Below are positions 19,731-30,091 of a stretch of DNA of 64,000 nucleotides, one piece after another; position 1 is the first letter of the stretch; every line of letters begins with the position of its first letter. Source of the DNA: Thereva unica (lineage: Eukaryota > Arthropoda > Insecta > Diptera > Therevidae); assembly GCA_949987705.1 (NCBI GenBank), contig OX465282.1, positions 80,092,070 through 80,156,069 on the forward strand, read 5' to 3'. Position numbers and translations under genes: made by a program. The notes beneath the pieces were generated by a model. That model was given only the letters and a program-made list of their open reading frames with translations. It had not been told where the DNA came from and made no database searches.

Positions 19731-20711
19731 AATACAAGATGTGCAGTCAGAATACAAGGAGAATTGACGGAATCCTTCCCAGTCAAGCAAGGCTTAAAGC
19801 AGGGCGATGGGCTGGCATCCATGCTATTTAATCTCTGCCTAGAAGGAGTATTTCGCAAGGTTAACATTGATGCGAACGCAACCCTGCTTAACAAATCCAA
19901 ACAGTTGGCAGGATATGCCGACGATATAAACTGCCTTGCAAGATCACTGTCATATCTTAGAGAAACATTTACAGAATTAGAAGATGGAGCAAAACATATA
20001 GGCCTGCAAATAAACGCAGAGAAGAGTAAGATTCTAATTCAGTCAAGGGTGGAAAGAAGAAGAAGAAACCACAATACCACCTGGGGGGAATATAACTTCG
20101 AACGGGTAAACCAATTTAACTACCTGGGGTCAACAGTCAGCGAAGACAACGATGAAACGACAGACGTACAAAGAAGAATAAACGCCGCGAACAGAACATA
20201 CTTCTCACTACTGCCAGTCATGAAATCCAGAGACATCCAGAGAAAAACTAAAATAAGAATCTACAAAACCATCATACGTACAGTAGCTACGTATGGATGT
20301 GAAGCTTGGAGTATCTCCCAGAAATCCGCAGACAAGCTGGATATATTTGAGAGGAAGGTTCTCCGAAGGATATACGGCCCAATCAATGAAGACAGTGCAT
20401 GGAGAATACGCTACAATCACGAATTGTACGACTTATACAAAGAATGCAAACTTTCGACCCATGCCAAACTACTACGTTTACGTTGGGCCGGCCATGTCCA
20501 AAGAATGGATGACTCAAGGATACCAAAAAAAGCCCTGTATCTACTACCAGATGGCAAAAGACCAGTTGGCAAACCACGGTTAAGGTGGGAAGATAATGTT
20601 AAGGTCGATGCAGCAAAACTGCTCAACACAAGAAACTGGAGACAAGCTGCGGAGCAGAGAGACGTCTGGAGGAAGAAGCTGATGGAGGCCAAGGCTCGAA
20701 TTGGGCTGTAG
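19731..20711 (+). pseudogene. RTE-type LINE reverse transcriptase, 3' part
   Basis: The C-terminal third of an RTE-clade ORF. It opens in RT motif 4-5 (GLKQGDGLASMLFNLCLEG), has the catalytic GYADD, then the RTE C-terminal domain with FERKVLRRIYGP, LRLRWAGHVQRM and a closing WRKKLMEAKARIGL. A GAAGAAGAAG tail follows the stop, as at the 3' end of RTE-1 (48700-48720). The frame is open from 19671, but its first 20 codons are E3 arm sequence. The endonuclease and the RT N-terminal half are absent: a 5'-truncated copy. The protein differs clearly from RTE-1, so it is a different family. Confidence 0.85.
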
Positions 20712-20754
20712 AGCCATCGAAGAAGAAGAAGTGACAACATTCTATCCGTCTCAA

Positions 20755-21465
20755 CCTATAGAGTTATGGAGCAAATACACGGAGGACATGTCTGAAGATA
20801 TATTCTATGGTGTACAAAATATATTGCACAATTTGTAAATAACAATGTGTGATGAAATATACGACAAAGGACTGATTTTCATTGAGGATATGTGCATTAC
20901 GATAGCAAATAAACTATTAATTCAGGTTGGCATAGATGTGCGAATCGACCCATGCACGATGCGTTCGATCAAAAACTGAACCAAGAGCATCATCATCGAT
21001 CGAAATGCGCTGCAAGAAGCGATCCAATCTACTGTACCATTGCTGAATGATCAACAAAGAAATGCTTACGAAACATTGAATTGGACGTGAACAACCGCAC
21101 TGGTCGGATCTCTTTCCTGGATGGGTGGAACAGGAAAAACATTCGGAATTTCGCTGATTCGGACCATAATTCAATCGCGAGCTGACGTTGCACTAGCTTT
21201 CGCATCATCCAGAGTAGCAGGGACGATATTAGACGGAGGACGTACTGCACATTCCGCACTCAAATTGCCATTGAATTTGAACACAACGGAAACAACAAGG
21301 TGCAACAGCCCCTGGAACAGTGCTATAGGAAAATTGTTGATTGAATGCAAACTGATTGTTTGGGACAAATGTACAATAGCGCACAAGAAATCAATTGAAG
21401 CACTAAAGTTCTCACTGCCAAGCTTCAATCGTATGTTAAATTTGCGACCTTCGAGGTCCGTTTGA
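20755..21465 (+). pseudogene. Helitron PIF1-like helicase fragment
   Basis: The helicase part of a Helitron RepHel protein. Plus-strand translation gives ELWSKYTEDMSEDILYGVQN, then IFIEDMCITIANKLL, LLNDQQRNAYETL, the Walker A box GGTGKTF (21124-21144), ALAFASSRVAGTILDGGRTA and a Walker B-like LIVWDKCTIAHKKSIEAL, where the usual DE is DK. Stops interrupt at about 20837, 20979 and 21089. It lies between the RTE fragment and the right arm of E3. No Helitron terminus is seen here, so it is a fragment. Confidence 0.85.
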
Positions 21466-21665
21466 ACTCACTCGAGACTCGCCTAATAGCCCGCATTGAT
21501 GAGGTATGTAATACTTTAAATATTCAAATCGCAGAACTGAGAGACGATGTGGAAACAGTTCAACAAGACATCGCCGTAGTTTCGAACAAATTAGAGGATC
21601 TACGCCGGCAGTTACGACTCCAGGACCTGGGCCGGCGTAATAAAATCGACGAACTGAACACCTAA
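21462..21665 (+). CDS. Coiled-coil peptide, 67 aa, possible LINE ORF1 remnant
   Basis: A heptad-rich sequence (IDEVCNTLNIQIAELRDDVE, then VVSNKLEDLRRQL) predicts one coiled coil, as in LINE ORF1 proteins and some transposon Gag proteins. It ends in a basic LGRRNKIDEL. It begins at the breakpoint of the helicase fragment, so it may be a separate inserted scrap. The function is unknown. Confidence 0.35.
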   Translation: MNSLETRLIARIDEVCNTLNIQIAELRDDVETVQQDIAVVSNKLEDLRRQLRLQDLGRRNKIDELNT

Positions 21666-22283
21666 TCCTTCATGAAGCCTTATTCACTAATAAATAATAT
21701 AATTTTCTTACAAATATATTTACTGCCGATAATATAATAGAAAAAAATAGTATGAGGCGGCAAAAATGTGGCTTCTAGGTATTGCAACCAGCACGCAAAC
21801 ATGTCGCGCTTGTTTATTTGGTTTTTCTCCAATAGAAACCATCTTTTCTCCATTTTTTAAAAAAGCATTTTCAATGTAAAATTTAAAGTAGAATACAATG
21901 GTTATATTTAAAAAGTGCTACGAGGTGGGGAACACTGTTAAATATCGATTTTAACATTTAAATTGCTAATAACAATGGAAAAATTGTCATAAATTTTCTT
22001 GAAATATTTTTTTCCTTAAAATTCCCTCTTTTACCTTTAATTTAAAAAAAAATGTTTTTTCTAGCTCAAATAGAACCGGAGTTATGAATTTTTGAAAATA
22101 GGTCTTCAATCCAAAAATCACGAAAATCTCGAATTTTCCACCCCCCGTAAAAAAAATAGAAATAAAAAATGGGAAAATCCTCGGACACGTATATCTTATT
22201 TTTCGATATAGAACCCGTAAAAAAAGTTTCAGACAAATCGAAGAGGGGTCGGTCAGAAAGTGTTCGGTTTGTAAAAGAATTAC

Positions 22284-22286
<3 letters not shown>

Positions 22287-22350
<64 letters not shown>
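22287..22350. repeat. (TA)n microsatellite
   Basis: TA tract between the E3 right end and the Helitron A 3' end. Confidence 0.97.
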
Positions 22351-22434
22351 CTAGCAAAAACCCGCGTGCGTTGCAACGCCTTTCAATAAAATAAGATTAT
22401 GGGGACACAGTCTGCGATAGGAAAAAGCTATAGT

Positions 22435-24675
22435 GACAAAAGAACAAATCTGGGAAAATTGATTTTGGAAGATGACCGCCATGGACCAAATGATATATGG
22501 GTCATTCCAGCCATAATCGGCCGGAAAATGCACGACCGCCCAGAAAATTAGTAAAAACATTTTTTTCATGTTTCTCGCGATAAAAAAACATGTACAAAAC
22601 AATGCGTAATTATCATACAAAAAAGTTAGAAAATAGTGGTTTTGTAGCCTGATATCCACTCTTCCAGAAAATTGTCATATTACAATGTTTGACCTTGAAC
22701 TTTTTTCAATGACAGCAAAAACAACAAAAAAAAATCGGAAAAATTTCAAAAATTAATTTCTCAAAAACACCATCTTCGATTTGGCTGAAATTTTAACACA
22801 AAGTTCTTGAGTTTGCGAACTATCATCGTACAAATTTTCAGCGTGGGTTATTGAAACTATTTTAACATACTACATACTACATACAAAAAAACAAAATTTT
22901 GATTTAAAAAGTCAGTATGTTAAAATAGTTTCAATAACCCACGCTGAAAATTTGTACGATGATAGTTCGCAAACTCAAGAACTTTGTGTTAAAATTTCAG
23001 CCAAATCGAAGATGGTGTTTTTGAGAAATTAATTTTTGAAATTTTTCCGATTTTTTTTGTTGTTTTTGCTGTCATTGAAAAAAGTTCAAGGTCAAACATT
23101 GTAATATGACAATTTTCTGGAAGAGTGGATATCAGGCTACAAAACCACTATTTTCTAACTTTTTTGTATGATAATTACGCATTGTTTTGTACATGGTTTT
23201 TTTATCGCGAGAAACATGAAAAAAATGTTTTTACTAATTTTCTGGGCGGTCGTGCATTTTCCGGCCGATTATGGCTGGAATGACCCATATTGAGTATACT
23301 ATATTGCCTATGGAGTTCTACTTATCATACTCTTTCATTTGATACCCATGTCGAAGGGGTTGTGAAGAAAATATTAATCCGCCCTCTTGAGATGGTCGCT
23401 ATGGACCAAACGATATATTGAGTATACTATATTGCACATGGTGTTCTACTTATCATACTCTCTCATTTGATACCCATCTCGAAGGTGTTTGAAAAGAAAA
23501 TGGTAATCCACCCTCTTAAGATGACCGCCATGTACCACACGATAAATTGAGTATACTATATTGCTTATGGTGTTCTACTTATCATACTCTTTCATTTGAT
23601 ACCCATGTCGTAGGGGTTGTAAAGAAAATGGTAATCCGCCTTCTCGAGATGGCCGCTATGGACCAAACGATATATTGAGTATACTATATTGCTTATATTG
23701 TTCTACTTATCATACTCTTTCATTTGATTCCCATCTAGGAGGGGTTGTGAAGAAAATGGTAAACCGCACTTTTGAGATGGCCGCCATGGACCAAATTATA
23801 AATTGAGTATACTATATTGCTTATGGTGTTCTACTTTTCATAGCCTTTCATTTGATACCCATGTCTCGGGTGTCGTGAAGAAAATGGTAACCCGCCCTCT
23901 TGAGATGGCCGCCATGAATCTAAAGACATAGTCTATGGCATTATTCTTATTATGCCCTTTCATTTGATACCAATGTCGAGGGGGTAGTGAAGAAAATGAT
24001 CATCCGCCCTCTTGAGATGACCGCCACGGTCCAAACGATATATTGAGTATACTATATTGCTTATGGTGTTCTACTTATCATACGCTTTCATTTGAAATCC
24101 ATGTCGAAGGGGTGTGAAGATAATAGTAATCCAACCTCTGGAGATGGCCTCTATGGACCAAACGATATATTGAGTATACTATATTGCTTATGTGTTCTAC
24201 TTATCATACTCTCTCATTTGATACCCATCTCGAAGGGGTTGTGAAGAAAATGGTAATCCGCCCGCTTGAGATGATCGCCATGGACCAAACGATATATTGA
24301 GTATACTATATTGCCTATGGTGTTCTACTTATCATACTCTTTCATTTGATATCCATGTCGAAGGTGTTGTGAAGAAAATGGTAATCCGCATTCTTGAGGT
24401 GGCCGCTATGGACCAAGCGACATATTGAGTATACTATATTGCTTATATTGTTCTACTTATCATACTCTTTCATTGGATACCCATTTCGAAGGGGTTGTGA
24501 AGAAAATGGTCATATGCTCTCTTGAGATGACTGCCATGGACCAAACGATATATTGAGTATACTATATTGCCTTTGTTGTTCTACTTACCGTACCCTTTCA
24601 TTTGATATCCATGTCGAGGGGTTGTAAAGAAAATGGTAATCCGCCCTCTTGAGATGGCTGCTATGGACCAAACGC
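22435..24675. repeat. 128-bp tandem array, about 11 units
   Basis: Units contain GATATATTGAGTATACTATA, GTTCTACTTATCATACTC, TTTCATTTGATACCCATGTC and ATGGCCGCCATGGACCAAA. Starts at 23412, 23541 and 23669 give spacing 128-129. One unit at the left end is split by E4 (22498-23287). Divergence between units is roughly 5-15% by eye. No coding potential. Confidence 0.9.
22498..23287. mobile_element. Foldback element E4 (TGGGTCATTCCAGCC ends), 790 bp
   Basis: A near-perfect palindrome with arms of about 380 bp around an AT-rich centre near 22870-22920. The ends are TGGGTCATTCCAGCCATAAT and its inverse. It sits inside a 128-bp satellite unit: intact units read GATATATTGAG, and here GATATA is followed by E4 and then TATTGAG. 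The sibling units are therefore natural empty sites and prove a TA duplication. Confidence 0.95.
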
Positions 24676-24816
24676 CTGCTTTTCTGTTGAAGTTTTTTTG
24701 CTATAAACCTCACGGAGCCTGAGACCTTTCCAACGAATGCAAAACCGTGGAAATCGGATCGTGCGTTCTGTAATTATAGCGTCAGGAAGGAAAACCCGAC
24801 TTATTTTTATATTATA

Positions 24817-27800
24817 CTAGCATAAAACCCGCGTGCCTTGCAACGCCTTTAAAAACTGTTTATTATGTGCAATGTTTTCCTTAAAAAAAACCAACAAAAA
24901 AGTCAGCTGTTATTATCCCTAAAAAGGGTTTATTATAGTGCATTTTTTTAATAAATATGGTAAACAAATTGCTGCGAATATCACCTCTGCTCAACAAATC
25001 TGCAAGTTTTGAAGCAGAGATTGGCATGTATATGTCATCAAGGAAAGTGACATTTTAGGGTTTGACGAACGTTCGTTAAGTTTGTTCGCCTATTTACGTG
25101 GATGTAAGAAATTATGAAGCAATCACAAATGAATAATAAATAAAGTGAATTTCGAGTCATTCATTTCTACGTGATTGTAGGGATGCACTGTCAAAATTTC
25201 AGCCCTTCAGCTTCAGAGGTTTGGGTTAACCCCATTTCATCCCCTTAGGGTGCATTTCGAGTAATCGCCTCTTAGTGGATGTCCACGTCATTATAGGGAT
25301 GCACTGTCCAAATTTCAACCCTGTAGCTCCAGTAGTTTGGTAACCCCATTTCACCCCTTTAAGGGATGAATTTCGAAAAATCGCTTCTTAGTAAATGTCC
25401 ACTTCATTATAAATATGCACTGTCAAAATTTCAGCCGTTTAGCTCCAGCGGTTTGGCTTAACTCCATTTAACCCCCTCAGGGGATGAATTTCGAAAAATC
25501 GTTTCTTAATGGATGTCCACGTCATTAAGGGGATGCACTGTTCAAAATTTCAGCCCTATAGCTCCAGCGGTTTGGGTAAACCCCATTTCACCCTCTTAGG
25601 GGATAAATTTCGAAAAATTGCCTTATAGTAGATGTCCACTCCATTATAGGGATGCACTGTTAAAATTCCAGCCCTATAACTTCAGCGGTTTGGATAAACC
25701 CCGTTTCACCCCCTTAGGGGATGAATTTTGAAAAATCGCTTCTTAGTGGATATTCACGCCATTATAGGGATGCACTGTCAAAATTTCAGCCCTATAGCTC
25801 CAGCGGTTTGGGTAAACCCCATTTCACCCCTTAGGGGATAAATTTCGAAAAATCGAATTATAGTGGATGTCCACGCCATTATAGGAATGCACTGTTAAAA
25901 TTTCAGCCCTATAACTTTAGCGGTTTGGATAAACCCCGTCTCACCCCCTTAGGGGATGAATTTTGAAAAATCGCTTCTAAGTGGATGTTCACGCCATTAT
26001 AGGGATGCACTGTCCAAATTTCAGCCCTATAGCTCCAGTGGTGTGGGTAAACCCCATTTCACCCCCATAGGGGATGAATTTCGAAGAATCGCTTCTTAGT
26101 GGATGTCCACGCCGTTATAGGGATGCACTGTCAAAATTTCAGCCCTATAGCTTCAGCGGTTTCTAAAAACCCCATTTCACACCCTTAGGGGATGAATTTC
26201 GTAAAATCGCTCTTTAGTGGATGTCCACGTCATTATAGGGATGCACTGTTAAAATTTCAACCCTATAGCTCCAGCGGTTTGGATAAACCCTATTTCACCC
26301 GCTTAAGGGATGAATTTCGAAAAATCGCTTTATAGTGGATGTCCACGCCATTATAGGGATGCACTGTCAAAATTTCAGCCCTATAGCTCCAGCGGTTTGG
26401 GTAAACCCCATTTCACCCCCTTAGGGGATGAATTACGAAAAATCGCTTCTTAGCGGATGTCCACGCCATTATAGGGATGCACCGTCAAAATTTCAGCCCT
26501 ATAGCTTTAGCGGTTTGTAAAAACCCCATTTCACACCCTTAGGGGATGAATTTCGAAAAATCGCTCTTTAGTGGATGTAAACGTCATTATAGGGATTCAC
26601 TGTCCAAATTTAAGCCCTATAGCTTTAGCGGTTTGTAAAAACCCCATTTCACACCCTTAGGGGATGAATTTCGAAAAATCGCTTCTTAGTGGATGTTCAC
26701 GCCATTATAGGGATGCACTGTCAAAATTTCAGCCCTATAGCTCCAGCATTGTGGGTAAACCCCATTTCACCCCCTTAGGGGATGAATTTCGAAAAATCGC
26801 TCTTTAGTGGATTACTGGATGTAAACGTCATTATAGGGATGCACTGTCAAAATTTCAGCCCTATAGCTTTAGCGGTTTGTAAAAACCCCATTTCACACCC
26901 TTAGGGGATGAATTTCGAAAAATCGCTCTTTAGTGGATGTCCACGTCATTATAGGGATGCACTGTCAAAATTTCAGCCCTATAGCTCCAGCGGTTTGGGT
27001 AAACCCCATTTCACCCCCTTAAGGGATGAATTTCGAAAAATCGCTTTATAGTGGATGTCCACGCCATTATAGGGATGCACTGTCAAAATTTCAGCCCTAT
27101 AGCTCCAGCGGTTTGGGTAAACCCCATTTCACCCCCTTAGGGGATGAATTTCGAAAAATCGCTTCTTAGCGGATGTCCACGCCATTATAGGGATGCACTG
27201 TCAAAATTTCAGCCCTATAGCTTTAGCGGTTTGTAAAAACCCCATTTCACACCCTTAGGGGATGAATTTCGAAAAATCGCTCTTTAGTGGATGTCCACGT
27301 CATTATAGGGATGCACTGTTAAAATTTCAACCCTATAGCTCCAGCGGTTTGGATAAACCCCATTTCACCCCCTTAAGGGATTAATTTCGAAAAATCGCTT
27401 TATAGTGGATGTCCACGCCATTATAGGGATGCACTGTCAAAATTTCAGCCCTATAGCTCCAGCGGTTTGGGTAAACCAGATTTCACCCCCTTAGGGGATG
27501 AATTTCGAAAAATCGCTTCTTAGCGGATGTCCACGCCATTATAGGGATGCACTGTCAAAATTTCAGCCCTATAGCTTTAGCGGTTTGTAAAAACCCCATT
27601 TCACACCTTTAGGGGATGAATTTCGAAAAATCGCTTCTTAGCGGATGTCCACGCCATTATAGGGATGCACTGCCAAAATTTCAGCCCTATAGCTCCAACG
27701 GTTTGGATAAACCCCATTTCACCCCCTTAGGGGATGAATTTCGAAAAATCGCTTTATAGTGGATGTCCACACCATTATAGGGATGCACTGTCCAAATTTC

Positions 27801-28420
27801 AGCCCTATAGCTCCAGCGGTTTGGATAAACCCCATTTCACCACCTTAGGGGATGAATTTCGAAAAATCGCTTTATAGTGGATGTCCACGCCATTATAGGG
27901 ATGCACTGTAAAATTTTCAGCCCTATAGCTCCAGCGGTTTGGGTAAACCCCATTTCACCCCCTTAGGGGATGAATTTCGAAAAATCGCTTCTTAGCGGAT
28001 GCACTGCCAAAATTTCAGCCCTATAGCTCCAACGGTTTGGATAAACCCCATTTCACCCCCTTAGGGGATGAATTTCGAAAAATCGCTTTATAGTGGATGT
28101 CCACGCCATTATAGGGATGCACTGTCAAAATTTCAGCCCTTTAGCTCCAGCGGTTTAGGTTGTGCGTTGTCTGTCAGTCAGTTACTTTTTATACAATAGA
28201 AAAAAAAGTAAAGATAAAAAATCCCCTTACAACTTATTGAACCCCATTTCACCCCCTTAAACCCTTTTTTTCTCCATAAAAAGTAGCCTATGTCCGTCTC
28301 CAAGGTCTAAACTATGTCTGTAGCAAATTTCATCAAAATCGGTTTAGTGGTTTAGGCGTGAAAGCGTAACAGACAGACAGACAGAGTTACTTTCGCATTT
28401 ATAATATGTATTAGTAAGGA
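24817..28420 (-). mobile_element. Helitron B, non-autonomous, with 118-bp satellite
   Basis: The 5' end (minus, from 28420) is TCCTTACTAATACATATTAT then AAATGCGAAAGTAACTCTGT and repeated GTCT, the Lep1-type insect Helitron start, preceded by A. The 3' end at 24817 is GGCGTTGCAAGGC, ACGCGGGTTTTATG, CTAG, followed by T. Insertion between A and T fits Helitron rules. The hairpin has one mismatch compared with Helitron A. No RepHel. The interior is almost wholly the 118-bp array. Confidence 0.9.
25145..28160. repeat. 118-bp tandem array, about 26 units
   Basis: The unit runs through GGATGTCCACGCCATTATAG, GGATGCACTGTCAAAATTTC, AGCCCTATAGCTCCAGCGGT, CCCCATTTCACCCCCTTAGG and GATGAATTTCGAAAAATCGC. 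Starts such as 27053 and 27171 give a 118-bp period. Two or three subtypes differ at CTCCAGCGGTTTGGGTAAAC versus CTTTAGCGGTTTGTAAAAAC and alternate, which suggests blockwise amplification. A shortened unit lies near 27990-28010. No coding potential. Confidence 0.97.
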
Positions 28421-28422
28421 TA

Positions 28423-29830
28423 TCTATATATATGTATAAAAATGAATCATTGTTTTGTATGTAATCGATGTTTGAAAAATTGGCCGTATGAAATGACTGA
28501 TTGAGTGTGGTTTATGTTAGAAGACCTCAATAGCAAGGTTTATGTATATAGTTTTCATGATTATGTCTGTTGGTATTTTTGTAATGGCGCTTGAAAAAGA
28601 ATTGTCGATATCCTTATTGGAAATTTTTTCTTAGCATTTAACTGATATGATTTGTACGTGAAATCGGTTTGTTTTATTAAATGAAATAAAAAAAAGTAAA
28701 ATCGTTCTAAAAAAGGATTGTAGCAGCGATAGTGGTGTCAAATTATAAATGCATTAACCGAAACGTAACAGTAGTAACGTTAGAGTGCGTTTACATGTTA
28801 CTCTCATTGGGCTGGCGTACACGGGTCAATATTTAACACTTGGTTAACCGGTTTGTTATCACACTCTCGGGGTACATGGGTCTTGCTTCACCAAGATTAA
28901 CTTATTATTTTTAGATGGGATATCAACGGCTATGGCCGAGTAATGTTTCTTTATCCATAAGGCATTTGTGCATGTGTTAGTTTTTAAGCAAAAATTTTTG
29001 TTGAACAAGGTACAATACTTCCCTCTCTTGCTATTGACCCAATTTTTATGTTAAAATGGACTTTATTTAGTAGTTTTCGACAAAGGCATATGTGAAAAAG
29101 AACAAAAAATATCAAAGTTGGCGCAGCCGAGCGGTTACTTTAACAATTTTAGTTAGGTTCAGCAAAGAAAATCTATACAGTTCGAAACGAACGTTGGAAA
29201 ATCGTTGATGCATTGTGTGTCGGAAAGCATATGTCCAATATCAATATGGTCGTCAGATTTGTTCATAACTTTTACTTGCAATCCACACTGGGATAGGACT
29301 GAATCATGATGCATGTTAGAAATATTCAAAGCGGTATTCAAGAGCATTGATTTCTGAAAATTTAATCGGGAACAATGGTTACCCAATGTATCTTCGTCGA
29401 CCGACTAAGGTCAATGGAAGGTTACGATTGTGAAGCTGACAATCGTTGGGTCGTACTCTATTCGCCATTATTGTCCAAGACGTTCAATGCTCTCATAAAT
29501 GTTGAATTTTGCAATTCCGTCGAATCAATCAAATTCATATTCAAATATATAATGAAGGGGAGCGACATGGCTGATTTTGGTGCTGCCAATGCAAATGCGA
29601 TCGGCAAAATAACACAATATTAAATGGGACGTAATGTTAGCAATAATCTAGCGGTATGGCAATTTCTTTCATTCGCCATTCATAAAAGATATGCAACTGT
29701 TGTTCATTTGGTTGGACATCTAGAAAATGACCAGCGTATATATTGCACAACGGATAATGCTGCGGAAAGAGCTGAATGATAACCATCCACCACATTGATG
29801 GGTGCAGCGAGGCGCAACGGGTTCCAGCTA

Positions 29831-29831
<1 letters not shown>
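28423..29831 (+). mobile_element. Helitron C with broken Rep gene
   Basis: The 5' end TCTATATATATGTATAAAAA followed by TGAATC starts at 28423, preceded by A, 2 bp from the 5' end of Helitron B in opposite orientation. The 3' end at 29810-29831 is AGGCGCAACGGGTTCCAG then CTAG, followed by T and a (TA)n tract. It is a deletion derivative of an autonomous Helitron, as it keeps a piece of the Rep coding region. No clear coding sequence between 28500 and 29370. Confidence 0.8.
29375..29790 (+). pseudogene. Helitron Rep (HUH nuclease) domain fragment
   Basis: Helitron-like N-terminal domain. The frame reads NRWVVLYSPLLSKTF, then INVEFCNSVESIKFIFKYIM and KGSDMADFG, the region after the HUH motif in Helitron Rep proteins. 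A TAA at about 29621 interrupts it, and the same frame resumes with NNLAVWQFLSFAIHKRY, VVHLVGHLEND and DNAAERAE before another stop. Domains after this (including the helicase) are deleted up to the 3' end. An open minus-strand frame at 29159-29386 is not recognised. Confidence 0.8.

Positions 29832-29911
<80 letters not shown>
29832..29911. repeat. (TA)n microsatellite
   Basis: About 39 TA units with a single CA interruption. Confidence 0.98.
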
Positions 29912-29915
<4 letters not shown>

Positions 29916-30091
29916 GGATGATAGTTGGATTTAAAAAAGGTTTTAAAAAGAAAAAAAACATCGACATTCGCTTTTAACAATTTAATCGTGCTGTCCACGT
30001 GCACGTACTCTACAATACTGCCTCTTTCCTTATTCTCTATTGCTTATCTCTACAAAAAAATGTTCTTATCATTATTTTACTCCCACATATA
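29912..30091. other. No gene between (TA)n and E5
   Basis: AT-rich sequence with no recognised feature. Confidence 0.5.

Larger units (their letters stand above)
19236..22286. mobile_element. TIR element E3 (TGGGTAATTC ends), 3051 bp, with cargo
   Basis: The ends are TGGGTAATTCTTTTACAAAC and its exact inverse, each next to (TA)n. Arms extend about 490 bp inward (19236-19730 and 21795-22286, both reaching the string GCGCGACATGTTTG). Between the arms lie an RTE-type RT fragment, a Helitron helicase fragment and a coiled-coil ORF, all on the plus strand. Confidence 0.85.
22351..24815 (-). mobile_element. Helitron A, non-autonomous, with 128-bp satellite
   Basis: On the minus strand the 3' end at 22351-22382 reads palindrome GCGTTGCAACGC, ACGCGGGTTTTTG, CTAG, then T. 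The 5' region (24675-24815) carries the insect Helitron subterminal text AGTCGGGTTTTCCTTCCTGA and GAACGCACGATCCGATTTCC; the very first bases (TATAATATAAAAATAAG) do not show the canonical TC, so the end is approximate. There is no Rep or helicase. The interior is a tandem array plus the inserted E4. Confidence 0.78.

Noticed and set aside
25145..28160. CRISPR-like regular repetition
   Set aside because: Units are contiguous 118-bp tandem repeats without unique spacers, inside a eukaryotic Helitron.
28423..29370. Host gene between Helitron B and the Rep fragment
   Set aside because: No ORF over 60 codons with family features; sequence begins with a Helitron 5' end and fits non-coding element DNA.
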